In this document: positions 19,248 through 28,399 of the stretch, piece after piece
How positions within the stretch are numbered: the first letter of the stretch is position 1
Layout: each line of letters starts with the position of its first letter
DNA from: Myxococcales bacterium
Lineage (GTDB): Bacteria > Myxococcota > Myxococcia > Myxococcales > Myxococcaceae
Direction of reading: 5' to 3'
DNA length: 64,000 bases
NCBI GenBank assembly: GCA_030681895.1
Contig: JAUXRI010000312.1
Location: 1-64,000, forward strand
Program-made: the position numbers and the translations under genes
The notes under the pieces: generated by a model
Databases searched by the model: none
What the model saw: only the letters and a program-made list of their open reading frames with translations
What the model was told of the DNA's origin: nothing

Positions 19248-19660
19248 GCACCAAAGGCCTCGACCACGTCGCCATCGCCGTCAAAGACCTCGACGTCGCC
19301 GTGAAGTACTACGTCGAGGTGCTGGGCTTCCCTCCGCCCGAGCTCGAAGAGGTCGCGGACCAGAAGGTGAAGACGGCCATCTTCGGTCACGGCATGGGCC
19401 GCATCGAGCTCATCTGCCCGACCGACCCGACCAGCAGCGTCGCGAAGTTCCTCGACAAGCGCGGAGAGGGTCTGCACCACCTCTGTGTCGAGGTCAGCGA
19501 TCTCGAGGGCACGCTGAAGTCGCTCAAGGCGCAGGGCGCGCAGCTCATCGACGAGACTCCGAAGATCGGCGCAGGCGGCGCGAAGATCGCGTTCGTGCAC
19601 CCCAAAGGCGCTCACGGCGTGTTGACCGAGCTGCGCCAGGGCCGGCCGTCGCGCGAGTAG
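19244..19660 (+). CDS. mce: Methylmalonyl-CoA epimerase
   Basis: The enzyme interconverts (R)- and (S)-methylmalonyl-CoA in propionate and branched-chain catabolism. The 138-aa protein is a glyoxalase/VOC-fold protein with the metal ligands in LDHVAIAV, LHHLCVEV and the C-terminal VLTEL. The HPKGAHGVLTE segment is diagnostic for the family and length is typical. It is coupled to mutM by a four-base overlap, an unrelated function sharing a transcript. No methylmalonyl-CoA mutase gene lies in the window. Confidence 0.92.
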   Translation: MSTKGLDHVAIAVKDLDVAVKYYVEVLGFPPPELEEVADQKVKTAIFGHGMGRIELICPTDPTSSVAKFLDKRGEGLHHLCVEVSDLEGTLKSLKAQGAQLIDETPKIGAGGAKIAFVHPKGAHGVLTELRQGRPSRE

Positions 19661-19719
19661 CCGCAGTCAGGAAGCCGGCAATCGAACCGAACTTCCCTCG
19701 TGAACACCGGGGTTTTCCT

Positions 19720-19749
19720 TTGACCACCCCATGAGGGGCGGCTTATCTG
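19720..19749 (+). promoter_or_regulatory. Possible sigma-70-type promoter before the outer-membrane protein gene
   Basis: TTGACC (19720-19725) and TATCTG (19744-19749) are separated by 18 bases, 42 bases before the ATG. The -35 is good and the -10 is weak. A small CCCC/GGGG hairpin lies in the spacer. Confidence 0.35.
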
Positions 19750-19790
19750 CCGCGGCCTTGTCGTCCCCTAATTCATCGAGAGTGAGCGTG

Positions 19791-21635
19791 ATGGTACGCG
19801 CGACTGTTTCGACGCTGTTCCTGGTGTTCACCTCGACCGCTGTTGCCCAGACCGATGGCGGTGTTGCGGCTGTTTCCACCACGTCTGGAGACGCCGACAC
19901 GCTCCGCCGTGACTTCGACCAGAAGCTCGAGGCCGCCCGCCGCGAGGTCGACGACCTTCGCAAAGAGATGCGGGCCCAGCTGGCGACGCAGTCTGTCGCG
20001 CAGGGCTGGCAGGAGGACTGGGTCGACGAGAAGCGCAAGCTCGAGCTCGTCACCTTCGACGGCTACCTGCGCATGCGCCCCGACCTCTTCTGGCGCTTCG
20101 ACCTGGGCTCGGGCAACGACCCTGCCGGCTACAGCCTCTGGCCCCGCAACCCGAACTCGGCCGACGACCGCACCAACGTCGGCGTGAACATGCGCTTCCG
20201 CTTCGAGCCGAGCATCAACGTCTCGGAAGAGGTGCGCATTCGCACGCAGATCGACGCGCTCGACAACGTGGTGTGGGGCTCGACGCCCGACTACTCGTTC
20301 TCGCGCAACGGCGGCGCCAACTACTGGAACGACCGCAACGACTTCTCCATCTTCAGCCAGTCGCAGACGGCGCCGCGTTCGGGCGTCAACTCGCTCAACG
20401 ACTCGATCATGATGAAGCGGGTGTGGGGCGAGGTCTCGACGCCTGTCGGCATCCTGCGCTTCGGCCGCATGGGCAGCCACTGGGGCCTCGGCATGCTGCA
20501 CAACGACGGCAACGGCATCGACAACGACTGGGGTGACACCGTCGACCGCATCAGCTTCACCGCGGAGCCGTTCGCTGGCTTCTACGTGACGCCGATGCTC
20601 GACGTGAACATCGTCGGCACCACGTCGCTTCGCCTGCCCGAGGGCGGCCAGCCGTTCAACCTCAGCAACTACGACGACGGCATCAACTACATCCTCGCGG
20701 TGGCGCGGCGTGACACCGACACCGAGGCCCGCGCGAAGCTCGACTCGGGCCAGACGGTCTTCAACTACGGCGTGCACTTCAGCTACCGCAACCAGCGCAC
20801 CGACTCGGTCGACACGCTCTCGCAGCCGTTCACCACCGACGGCCGCAACGTCTCGGGCGCCGACGTGCCGGCACAGTACGTACGCCGCGAAGCCAACCTC
20901 TTCATGCCCGACCTCTGGGCCAAGCTGGAGCGGAAGAACTTTCGCATCGAGGGTGAGTTCGCCGCGATCCTCGGCTCCATCGGCAACCGCGCCCTCTCGG
21001 GAGCGAACGCGAATCAGCCCGGCGCCAACCAGCGCCTCGACGTGTGGCAGTTCGCCGCCGTCGTGCAGGGTGAGTACAAGCTGCTGAACGGAGACCTGGA
21101 GATCGGCGGCGAGGTCGGCTTCGCGTCAGGAGACCAGGCGCCTGGTTTCGGCAACGCGCCGCGCCGGCAGAGCTCAGGCCTCAAGGGCGACATCGACGGG
21201 CCGCAGTACCGCTGCTCGGGCCTGGGTGGCTGCTCGGACAACACGATTCGGAACTTCCGCTTCAACCGCGACTACCGCGTCGACATGATCCTCTACCGCG
21301 AGATCCTCGGCGGCGTGACCGACAGCCTCTACGTGAAGCCCAAGGTGCAGTACCGCATCACGCAGGGCCTCAACGTCTTCGTCGCAGGCATCTACTCGCG
21401 CGCCATCTTCGCCGAGTCGACGCCGTCGGCAGGCAACGTGAGCCAGGCCGTCGACCCGAACCTCGGGCTCGAGTTCAACGCGGGCGCCCGGTACGAGACC
21501 GAAGACGGGTTCTACGCGCAGGCGCAGTACGGCATCTTGTTCCCGCTCGGTGGCTTCAACCGTGAGTCGGGCACGACGGCGGCGAACCTGGTGAACGCGC
21601 AGGCCGCGCGCGGCGTGTTCGGCATCAAGTTCTGA
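19791..21635 (+). CDS. Outer-membrane beta-barrel protein (TIGR04551-like, tentative)
   Basis: A 614-aa exported protein: signal peptide (ends STAVAQ near residue 20), a short coiled-coil (residues about 30-60, [15 protein letters not shown]), then a long beta-rich body. The body has many aromatic-ended strands (DLFWRFDL, ANYWNDR, YGVHFSYRN) and a terminal Phe (GVFGIKF), all typical of an outer-membrane barrel. The general layout resembles the myxobacterial TIGR04551 group, but that is from memory. Function is unknown; a porin or surface role is likely. ATG 19791 follows GAG-rich bases. The upstream in-frame ATG at 19731 is less likely because it would put 20 residues ahead of the signal peptide. 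Confidence 0.75.
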   Translation: MVRATVSTLFLVFTSTAVAQTDGGVAAVSTTSGDADTLRRDFDQKLEAARREVDDLRKEMRAQLATQSVAQGWQEDWVDEKRKLELVTFDGYLRMRPDLFWRFDLGSGNDPAGYSLWPRNPNSADDRTNVGVNMRFRFEPSINVSEEVRIRTQIDALDNVVWGSTPDYSFSRNGGANYWNDRNDFSIFSQSQTAPRSGVNSLNDSIMMKRVWGEVSTPVGILRFGRMGSHWGLGMLHNDGNGIDNDWGDTVDRISFTAEPFAGFYVTPMLDVNIVGTTSLRLPEGGQPFNLSNYDDGINYILAVARRDTDTEARAKLDSGQTVFNYGVHFSYRNQRTDSVDTLSQPFTTDGRNVSGADVPAQYVRREANLFMPDLWAKLERKNFRIEGEFAAILGSIGNRALSGANANQPGANQRLDVWQFAAVVQGEYKLLNGDLEIGGEVGFASGDQAPGFGNAPRRQSSGLKGDIDGPQYRCSGLGGCSDNTIRNFRFNRDYRVDMILYREILGGVTDSLYVKPKVQYRITQGLNVFVAGIYSRAIFAESTPSAGNVSQAVDPNLGLEFNAGARYETEDGFYAQAQYGILFPLGGFNRESGTTAANLVNAQAARGVFGIKF

Positions 21636-21643
21636 CGGCGCGC

Positions 21644-22744
21644 TCAACCACGGCCCTGCCTGCGGGCGAGGTCGTCGAGCTGAGCCAACAGCTCGGCTGG
21701 TGCACCCTCGAGCCACTCGCGGGGCGGTACGAACATCGCCTCGGCGAAAACCCTGAGGATGCGCTCGGCGAAGCGGCGGTCCGCCGTCCACGCTTCGACG
21801 AGGTCCGTCTTCGCCCATGCGTGGATGGCGCCCTTCTGACGCCAGGCGAGGGTCGCAAGGTGACTGGCGACCGGGTCCGACTCGAGCCGAAGCCCCGCCC
21901 GAAACGCCGCCTCGACCGCCGCTGACTCGAGCCACGAGAGCGAGCCATACAGGGCCTTCCGCACCTCTTCGAAGAAGGGCCCTGCGTTCGCCGGGTCCAT
22001 CAACGCCTCGAGCAGCAGGTCCTCATCGGCACGAGTGGCGCGGCTCGGAATCGCCTTCACGCGGGCCTTCGCATGGCCGGTGATGAACGGCTTGTGCTTC
22101 GTGCGCCGCGGCTTCTGGTACGCGCCGGCCCGCACCGTTCCCCAGGCGAAAGCCGGGGGGTCGCAGACCAGCAGCGCGTCGAGCTCGGTCACGCCCGTCC
22201 ACGGGACCACGTCGAGCCGCGCGGCGTTCGGCGTCAGCGTGACGCGCACCCGAACGGCGCGGACGACGGGCACGCTCGTGGTGTCTCGGTGGGCTGCCGT
22301 GTTCATGACCGCGACCTCGACGATTCGTTCACGGTCGACGAGCGATGCCAGCAGATCCATCGCTTGCGCGAGGCCGTTGACGTCACTCCAGATCAAGGGA
22401 ACCTCGACGCCGGTCTTCTTCGTGAGCACGAGATCGCCAGAGACGAATCGTGGCCCGCTTCGAAAAAGCGGCCGAAGTGCTTCACCGCTCGCGACGACCG
22501 GCACACGAATCTGGCGGAGAACCGGCTGCGAGCGCTGCTCACCGTCTTGCCAGGCGAAGCACTTCACCTCAGAGGGCCCTCCCGAGCCCGTCTTCCAGTG
22601 TCCCGCAGCGATGACGACGACGGTGCTGGTCCCCAACGAACGATGGCTGAGGGCCTCATCAGGCACCGACTCGAGCTGCTGAAGCGTCGACGCAATCTCG
22701 CCAAGGACGTGCGCTGAGGCGGTACCGCCAATCGCGAGGAGCAT
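21644..22744 (-). CDS. Hypothetical protein at the end of the ECF/caspase operon
   Basis: A 366-aa protein with no recognised domain and no clear membrane segment after a weakly hydrophobic start. It has a mixed alpha/beta N-terminal half and an alpha-helical C-terminal half (about residues 230-366) rich in Glu, Ala and Arg. Its ATG directly follows the caspase-like stop codon (TGA-ATG, no gap), so the two are translated together and probably act together. A regulator or substrate of the protease is a guess from position only. Confidence 0.65.
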   Translation of the reverse strand: MLLAIGGTASAHVLGEIASTLQQLESVPDEALSHRSLGTSTVVVIAAGHWKTGSGGPSEVKCFAWQDGEQRSQPVLRQIRVPVVASGEALRPLFRSGPRFVSGDLVLTKKTGVEVPLIWSDVNGLAQAMDLLASLVDRERIVEVAVMNTAAHRDTTSVPVVRAVRVRVTLTPNAARLDVVPWTGVTELDALLVCDPPAFAWGTVRAGAYQKPRRTKHKPFITGHAKARVKAIPSRATRADEDLLLEALMDPANAGPFFEEVRKALYGSLSWLESAAVEAAFRAGLRLESDPVASHLATLAWRQKGAIHAWAKTDLVEAWTADRRFAERILRVFAEAMFVPPREWLEGAPAELLAQLDDLARRQGRG

Positions 22745-24385
22745 TCAGAACGAGACGAGCAGACCCGCTGACGCCGCCGCGAACGCGTACGGGCGCAGGA
22801 ACACCGTTCGCCCACCATCGGTCGAGTACGGCGCTCCGATGATGGGGAAGTCGGCTTCCACCAGCAGCCACACCGGCCCGGCGACCCGAGCGCGCAGCGT
22901 GACTCGCGGAGCACCCACCACCACGCCCGTCGCCTGCATCCCCGTCTCGGTGGGAGCGAACAGCGTTCCACCGCCGCCCTCGAGGCCGACGCCCAGATGC
23001 AGGCGCCACCACTCGAACGCGACCCGGTAGCCCACGCGAAGCTGGAAGCCGTACTCGTTGCGCTTGAACGCCTCGCCGGTCGCTTCGCCGAGCAGCTGGA
23101 ACGTCAGCTCGCCCAGCACGCGCACGCGACCCAGCCGCGGACGGCCAAACAAGTTGAACGAGCCGAACGTGGAGCTGAGCGGATCGAGCCCGACGCGCAG
23201 CTGGTACTTCATGCCGCTCGAGTCGTTCGGCGCCCACTCCGTCACGCGGCCCGTCAGGCCCATCGCGACCGACACCGCGATCGGCGCCGAGTCTTCCTTC
23301 GCGTCCATCTGCTGCGAGACCTCGATGCCGCCGCCCTTCGCCGCCACCACCACCGACGACGTCACCGGCGTCAGCTCACCCCACGCGATGGTGCGCTTCT
23401 GGCCTTCCGACAATTTCACGCGACCCGCATAGCCCTGGCCGTTCTTGAACAGCCGCAGCGCGTACTCACCGGGCGCGATGGCGAACTCCTGGGCCGCGCT
23501 GCCCGGCGCTTCGACGACGACCTGGTCGCGCAGCACGTCGGTCACCAGCGAGCGGTCGGCGCCATCTGGCAACACCAGCACCGACGACGGCTTGAGCAAC
23601 GACGCCAACACGAGCTCGCCCTGGCCCGACAGCTTGAAGTCGTAGGACGGGTGCTGGGCTCCAGCGGTGAGCGACGCCGTCGCGCTGACGGTGCGGTCGT
23701 ACGCGTACTTGTACGCTTCGGCGAGCGTCACCAGCTTGTCGCCCGACGAGTCCGCCGCGCCGCGAAGGCCCGAGATGAGGTTGTGCGTGAAGTAGCTGCC
23801 CATCACCTCGTTCGACTCCAGTGCCGCTTCGTCAGCCGCGCTCGACGTGATGAACGCCTCACCCGTCTGCTGCAGCGTATCGGCGAGCTTGATGATGAAC
23901 GCCTCGGCGGGCTTGCCGCCCTTCTCTCGCAGGCCTCCACCCGACTTGCAGGCGTCGACGATCGACACGCGAACATCGGCGCCCGAGCCGGCCAGCAGCG
24001 CCTTGAGCCGCGGGTACGGGAGCTTCTCAGGGCCCAGCTCCATCGCCTCGCCATCGGAATGACCCGAGAAGAAGAAGATGAGCACGGTGCGCACGTCGGG
24101 CGAGCGCTTGAACATCGTGATGCGATCGCGCGCGTCGGTGATGGCGCGCTCGACGTCAGAAGCCCTGCGGCCCTGCAGCAGCAGAATGTCGTCGGCGTTC
24201 ACGTCACCGAGCTCGACGAGCACGCGCGCCATCTTCCCGGCGTCGGACTCGGCAAACCGCAACGGCGGCATCGACGGCCCGCCCGCGTTGTTGCCAACGA
24301 CGATGGCCACGCGCCTGGTCTCAGCTGAGGCGACGGTGGCCGCGAGCATCGCGACCACCACCACCGTCATGAACCGCGTGTTCAC
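22745..24385 (-). CDS. Exported caspase-like (peptidase C14) protein with beta-barrel-like C-terminus
   Basis: Caspase-like bacterial proteases cut after specific residues using a His-Cys dyad. Here the dyad is His109 (FFFSGHSDGEA) and Cys146 (SIVDACKSGG), in a domain spanning about residues 22-250. A signal peptide (MNTRFMTVVVVAMLAATVASA) directs export. After a middle region (about 260-360) of carboxypeptidase-regulatory-like strands, the last 170 residues alternate aromatic and polar residues (FQLRVGYRVAFEWWRLHLGVGLEG) and end in SAGLLVSF, suggesting an outer-membrane barrel. A secreted caspase joined to a barrel is unusual. The ATG overlaps the anti-sigma stop (ATGA). Confidence 0.85.
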   Translation of the reverse strand: MNTRFMTVVVVAMLAATVASAETRRVAIVVGNNAGGPSMPPLRFAESDAGKMARVLVELGDVNADDILLLQGRRASDVERAITDARDRITMFKRSPDVRTVLIFFFSGHSDGEAMELGPEKLPYPRLKALLAGSGADVRVSIVDACKSGGGLREKGGKPAEAFIIKLADTLQQTGEAFITSSAADEAALESNEVMGSYFTHNLISGLRGAADSSGDKLVTLAEAYKYAYDRTVSATASLTAGAQHPSYDFKLSGQGELVLASLLKPSSVLVLPDGADRSLVTDVLRDQVVVEAPGSAAQEFAIAPGEYALRLFKNGQGYAGRVKLSEGQKRTIAWGELTPVTSSVVVAAKGGGIEVSQQMDAKEDSAPIAVSVAMGLTGRVTEWAPNDSSGMKYQLRVGLDPLSSTFGSFNLFGRPRLGRVRVLGELTFQLLGEATGEAFKRNEYGFQLRVGYRVAFEWWRLHLGVGLEGGGGTLFAPTETGMQATGVVVGAPRVTLRARVAGPVWLLVEADFPIIGAPYSTDGGRTVFLRPYAFAAASAGLLVSF

Positions 24386-25152
24386 GGCGCGACCTTCACG
24401 AACTCCTGAGTCAGCACCCTGGCGCCATCGAGCTTCGGAGCCGCGGGGCTCTCGCTCAGCGCTGCCTTCAGCGCCTCGGCCTTCACCGGGTTCTCGGAGA
24501 GCACCACCACCAGCTTCTCGGTGCCCATCGTCTCATCGAGCTCGACCGTGCTGCCCAGCTCGAGCCGGCGCGGCACCTTGCCGACGAGCTTCTCGGACTC
24601 GGTGGCGCCGAACGGGTGGTACACGCTGAAGGTGCCCTTCCCGTCGACCGAGGCCACCAGCACGTACTTCGCCTGGCCCGGGCTGACGATGAAGCGGATG
24701 CGGTCCTTCGGCTTGAGCGGCGTGCCGGCCTTCACGGCGAACGAGGCGCCCTGCTGCCGCTGCGCGAACACCTCGAACGTGGGCTCGAGGCCCTTCACGC
24801 CGATGTAGATGTCGTCTTCGGTCTGCGTGCCCGGGCCTGCGGCGAAGGTGAGCGCGACCGCGGCGGCCGTGGCGAGCCCCAGCGCAGGGAGCACGAACTG
24901 CAGCTTGAAGCGCTCGAAGAAGCCCTGCTTCGACGCGTTCAGCCGCGCCTCGACGGCAGGCAGCGTGCGCGCGAAGACGTACTGCTTGAACTTCTGGCTG
25001 TCCTCGTTGAGCTCCATCCACCGCTGCTTGCACATTCCGCAGTCGTCGATGTGGGCCTTGGCCTCGTTCGCCTCGGTCGACGCGAGCGCCGAGAGGAGCA
25101 ACAGGTCGATCGTCTCACTCGAGAGGTGCCCGCGGGCGTTCGTGGCAGTCAT
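24382..25152 (-). CDS. Zinc-finger anti-sigma factor with DUF4384-like periplasmic domain
   Basis: A 256-aa membrane protein that probably holds the adjacent ECF sigma factor inactive. The cytoplasmic N-terminus has a HxxxCxxC zinc motif (HIDDCGMC, residues about 34-41) typical of zf-HC2 anti-sigma factors. One transmembrane helix (about residues 90-107, LPALGLATAAAVALTFAA) follows. The outer domain resembles DUF4384, with a strand pattern like FSVYHPFG. Both ends overlap neighbours by ATGA, so sigma, anti-sigma and protease are a coupled unit. Confidence 0.85.
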   Translation of the reverse strand: MTATNARGHLSSETIDLLLLSALASTEANEAKAHIDDCGMCKQRWMELNEDSQKFKQYVFARTLPAVEARLNASKQGFFERFKLQFVLPALGLATAAAVALTFAAGPGTQTEDDIYIGVKGLEPTFEVFAQRQQGASFAVKAGTPLKPKDRIRFIVSPGQAKYVLVASVDGKGTFSVYHPFGATESEKLVGKVPRRLELGSTVELDETMGTEKLVVVLSENPVKAEALKAALSESPAAPKLDGARVLTQEFVKVAP

Positions 25153-25664
25153 GCGACACCTCCATCACGGGCGAGGAACTTACGGCTTCGCTCCTGGAAC
25201 TCCTGGAGCCGATTGATGACGGTGCGGCGCGAGATGCCGAGCGTCTTGGCGACCTGCTCCTGCTCGAGCCCGTCGACGTAATAGAGGATGACCGTCTCAC
25301 GCAGCTTCTCGGGCGTGCGCTCGACGAGCTTCATGGCGACGTCGCGATCGAGCATCTGCGGCTCGAGCGTCAGGCCATCACCTTCCGGCATCTCGTCCGG
25401 AGCGGTGGGCTCGGCCTGACGGCTCCGGTCGCGGATCTGGTTGAGGCAATAGTTCGTCGAGATTCGATAGATCCACGCCAGCGCCGCGCTGTCGTCTGGA
25501 GCTGCCTCGATGTGTTTCATGACGCGCACGAAGACCTCCTGCGTGGCGTCTTCCGCGAGGGCGTCGTCCTTCAAGAGACGACGGCACCGCGAGTAGATCG
25601 CCGGCCCAAACTTCCGGTACAGGTCAGTGACCCGTCCTGTTGAGGGGACCCCGCTCGGCGGCAC
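25149..25664 (-). CDS. ECF-type RNA polymerase sigma factor
   Basis: A group IV sigma factor of about 171 aa with region 2 (VTDLYRKFGPAIYSRCRRLL, DALAEDATQEVFVRV, AWIYRISTNYCLNQIR) and region 4 (LRETVILYYVDGLEQEQVAKTL, then the HTH GISRRTVINRLQ). Such sigmas are released by anti-sigma inactivation and often activate their own operon. The start is uncertain: TTG 25673 directly follows AAAGG, while GTG 25664 has nine bases of spacing; a stop lies immediately upstream, so no longer form is possible. An inverted repeat covers this ribosome-binding region. Confidence 0.92.
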   Translation of the reverse strand: MPPSGVPSTGRVTDLYRKFGPAIYSRCRRLLKDDALAEDATQEVFVRVMKHIEAAPDDSAALAWIYRISTNYCLNQIRDRSRQAEPTAPDEMPEGDGLTLEPQMLDRDVAMKLVERTPEKLRETVILYYVDGLEQEQVAKTLGISRRTVINRLQEFQERSRKFLARDGGVA

Positions 25665-25674
25665 CGTGTGCAAC

Positions 25675-25708
25675 CTTTCTCAGGCGAATTTTCCACCCGC
25701 TGAGAAAG
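25675..25708. promoter_or_regulatory. Perfect 9-bp inverted repeat over the sigma-factor ribosome-binding site
   Basis: CTTTCTCAG (25675-25683) and CTGAGAAAG (25700-25708) are exact reverse complements around a 16-base loop. On the minus strand the stem would pair the AGAAAG that precedes the sigma-factor start. On the plus strand it lies in the purF upstream region. It may be an RNA hairpin limiting sigma translation or a dyad operator. Confidence 0.6.
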
Positions 25709-25709
25709 C

Positions 25710-25726
25710 GGGGAGGCGACCTCCCC
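25710..25726. promoter_or_regulatory. Hairpin GGGGAGG-CGA-CCTCCCC between sigma and purF
   Basis: A perfect 7-bp stem with a three-base loop, directly next to the longer inverted repeat. It lies 44 bases before purF. It could be an attenuator or terminator element, but no U-tract follows on either strand. Confidence 0.45.
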
Positions 25727-25770
25727 TTACACCGATTGAGCCCACCCGCGAAGTCTGGTGAAAGGCCGTT

Positions 25771-27126
25771 ATGTGCGGAGTTTTCGGGATTTACGGCCAC
25801 GAGGAAGCAGCGAATCTGGCGTACCTGGGCCTGCACGCCCTGCAGCACCGCGGGCAGGAATCGGCAGGCATCGTCACCAGTGACGCCCAGGTGCTCCGGA
25901 GCTTTCGGGGCATGGGGCTGGTCGCCGACACCTTCACCGAGCCCGTGCTCGAGCAGCTGCCGGGCTCGATGGCGATCGGGCACGTGCGGTACTCGACGGC
26001 CGGCAGCAGCCACCTGAAGAACGCGCAGCCGCTCCAGGTGTCGTTCGGCGGCGGTCAGCTGGCCGTGGCCCACAACGGCAACTTCGTCGACGCGTTCTCG
26101 ACCCGCCGCGCGCTCGAGGCCGACGGCGCCATCTTCCAGTCCGACTCGGACACCGAGAACATCATCCACCACATCGCGCGCTCGAAGGCGCCGAACCTCG
26201 AGGCCCGCATCGTCGAGGCGCTGCGCCGCACCACGGGCGCGTTCTCTCTGCTGTTCCTGTCCGACCGGCAGCTCATCGGCGTGCGTGACGCCATCGGCTT
26301 CCGGCCGCTCGTGCTCGGCCGCCTCAAAGAGGCCTACGTGCTGGCGAGCGAGACGACCGCGCTCGACCTCATCGAGGCGGAGTTCATTCGCGAGATCGAG
26401 CCGGGCGAGATGGTGGTCATCGACGCCAACGGCCTGCGCTCTTCGTTCCCGTTCGAGAAGGCGCACCCCGGCCGCTGCGTCTTCGAGCTCGTCTACTTCG
26501 CGCGCCCCGACTCCAAGGTGTTCGGTGAGTCGGTGTTCCAGGTGCGCAAGAAGCTGGGCGTGCAGCTGGCGAAGGAGCAGCCCGTCGACGCCGACGTCGT
26601 CATCGCGGTGCCCGACAGCGGCGTCGCAGCGGCCATCGGGTACGCGGAACAGGCGAAGATTCCGTACGACGTCGGCCTCATTCGCAGCCACTACGTCGGC
26701 CGCACCTTCATCGAGCCGCAGCAGTCGATTCGGCACTTCGGGGTGAAGCTGAAGCTCGCGCCGGTGCGCTCCACGCTCGAGGGCAAACGCGTCATCGCGG
26801 TCGACGACTCGATCATTCGCGGCACCACCTCGCGGAAGATCGTCAAGATGCTGAAAGACGCGGGCGCGAAAGAAGTGCACCTGCGCATCTCGAGCCCGCC
26901 GACCTCGTGGCCTTGCTACTACGGCATCGACACGCCGAGCCGGCAGGAGCTGATCGCCGCGTCGCACTCGGTCGAAGAGATCGCCCGCTACGTGACGGCC
27001 GACTCGCTCGCCTACCTCTCGGAGAAGGGCCTCGTCACCGCAGCAGGAGACCCGGCCGGCGGCACGTTCTGCACCGCCTGCTTCAGCGGGAAGTACCAGA
27101 CGCCGCTCACCGAGCAGCTGCGGTAG
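25771..27126 (+). CDS. purF: Amidophosphoribosyltransferase
   Basis: PurF makes 5-phosphoribosylamine from PRPP and glutamine, the first committed step of purine synthesis. The 451-aa protein begins MCGVFG, giving the N-terminal nucleophile Cys after Met removal. It has HRGQESAG and the glutaminase loop RYSTAG (residues about 70-75). The PRPP-binding motif [13 protein letters not shown] is intact. Cysteines in RCVFEL, SWPCYYG and [10 protein letters not shown] match the 4Fe-4S ligands of the Bacillus-type enzyme. GAAAGG lies six bases upstream of ATG 25771. The 3' end is ten bases from the convergent kinase gene. Confidence 0.97.
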   Translation: MCGVFGIYGHEEAANLAYLGLHALQHRGQESAGIVTSDAQVLRSFRGMGLVADTFTEPVLEQLPGSMAIGHVRYSTAGSSHLKNAQPLQVSFGGGQLAVAHNGNFVDAFSTRRALEADGAIFQSDSDTENIIHHIARSKAPNLEARIVEALRRTTGAFSLLFLSDRQLIGVRDAIGFRPLVLGRLKEAYVLASETTALDLIEAEFIREIEPGEMVVIDANGLRSSFPFEKAHPGRCVFELVYFARPDSKVFGESVFQVRKKLGVQLAKEQPVDADVVIAVPDSGVAAAIGYAEQAKIPYDVGLIRSHYVGRTFIEPQQSIRHFGVKLKLAPVRSTLEGKRVIAVDDSIIRGTTSRKIVKMLKDAGAKEVHLRISSPPTSWPCYYGIDTPSRQELIAASHSVEEIARYVTADSLAYLSEKGLVTAAGDPAGGTFCTACFSGKYQTPLTEQLR

Positions 27127-27136
27127 CGAACGACGT

Positions 27137-28399
27137 TCAGCCCACCGCGAGCGGAGGAGAGACCTGTGGCCGACCAGCGGCTTCGGCGGGCACGCGCACC
27201 GTGAACGTCGTGCCCTGCCCCACCTGACTCTCGACCGAGATGGTGCCGCCGAGGCGCTCCACCACCATCGCGCAGACCGACAACCCGAGCCCGGTGCCGA
27301 CGCCCACGGGTTTGGTGGTGAAGAACGGCTCGAAGATGCGCGCGCGCACCGCTTCCGAGATGCCGCAGCCGGTGTCCTTCACCTCGAGCACGGCCTGCGT
27401 CCCCTCCATGCGGGTCGAGACCTTGATGAGGTTGCGGGAGCCCGGGCTCGGCGGCCGCGCCTCGACGGCGTGGAGCGCGTTGACCAGCAGGTTGAGCATC
27501 ACCTGGTGCAGCCGTTGCCGGGGCGCCAGCGCGATGCGGGCCGCTTTCAGGTCCTTCTCCAGCGCGGCCTTCGACGACAGCTCCCGTTCGGTGAGGACCA
27601 GCGTCGTGCGCGCGATGTCGGCGAGGTCGACCGGTTCGAAGGTGTCGCCGTCCTGCCGGCTGAAGGTCTTGAGCTCCTGCACGATGGCGCGCACCCGGCT
27701 GCCGCCGTGCACCGTCTCGTCGATGAGTGGCTGCAGGTCTTCCATCATCGCGTCGATGTCGAGGGTGCGATCGAGTGCGCCGCCCTGCTCCGCGCTGACC
27801 CGGTACGCCTTCACCACCCGCATCAGGTCGCCCACGTAGCCGCGCAGGCTCTCGAGGTTCGACAGCACGAACGACAGCGGGTTGTTCACCTCGTGCGCGA
27901 CGCCGGCCGCGATCTGCCCCACCGCCGCGAGCTTCTCGGACTGGGCGATCTGCATCAGCAGCTGACGCTCCCGGTCGGCGCTGGCCAGCCGCAGCAGGTT
28001 GCGTACGCGCGCCGACAACATGCGCCGGGAGATCGGCTTGTGCAGGTACTCGTCTCCGCCCGCGTCGAGCCCTGTCATCATGTGATCGGCGTCGGCGTGG
28101 TCGGCGGTGAGGAAGATGATGGGCATTCGCGCGAAGCGGGGCTGCTCACGAATGAGGCGGCACACCTCGATGCCGTCGAGCCCGGGCATGCGCACGTCGA
28201 GCAGGAGCAGGTCGACCTGCCGCGCCGCGAGCACCTCGAGCCCCTCTTCGCCCGACGACGCGCAGACCACCTCGTAGCCTTCGAGCGTGAGCGAGGCCGA
28301 GACGAGCTTGAGGTTGTTGTGATCGTCATCGACCGCGAGCACGACGGGCGCGTTCCCTTCGGGCGCCAGGAGCGGCGCGGTGTCGTAGCGGCCTTTCAT
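27137..28399 (-). CDS. Histidine kinase with N-terminal receiver domain
   Basis: A 420-aa soluble kinase. A receiver domain comes first (about residues 18-135), with the acidic pocket DDD at 24-26 and the acceptor Asp68 in LLDVRMPGLDG. A HisKA domain follows, with His169 (GVAHEVNNPL), then a long helical segment and an HATPase_c domain (EVKDTGCGIS, TKPVGVGTGLGLSV). There is no membrane segment, so it is probably fed by a phosphate or protein signal from another kinase. Its ATG overlaps the stop of the upstream membrane kinase gene by ATGA, so the two form a relay candidate. Confidence 0.93.
   Translation of the reverse strand: MKGRYDTAPLLAPEGNAPVVLAVDDDHNNLKLVSASLTLEGYEVVCASSGEEGLEVLAARQVDLLLLDVRMPGLDGIEVCRLIREQPRFARMPIIFLTADHADADHMMTGLDAGGDEYLHKPISRRMLSARVRNLLRLASADRERQLLMQIAQSEKLAAVGQIAAGVAHEVNNPLSFVLSNLESLRGYVGDLMRVVKAYRVSAEQGGALDRTLDIDAMMEDLQPLIDETVHGGSRVRAIVQELKTFSRQDGDTFEPVDLADIARTTLVLTERELSSKAALEKDLKAARIALAPRQRLHQVMLNLLVNALHAVEARPPSPGSRNLIKVSTRMEGTQAVLEVKDTGCGISEAVRARIFEPFFTTKPVGVGTGLGLSVCAMVVERLGGTISVESQVGQGTTFTVRVPAEAAGRPQVSPPLAVG

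Noticed and set aside
22997-24328. Plus-strand frame of 443 codons opposite the caspase-like gene
   Set aside because: Shadow of the protease frame; very Arg/Gln/His-rich, no start site.
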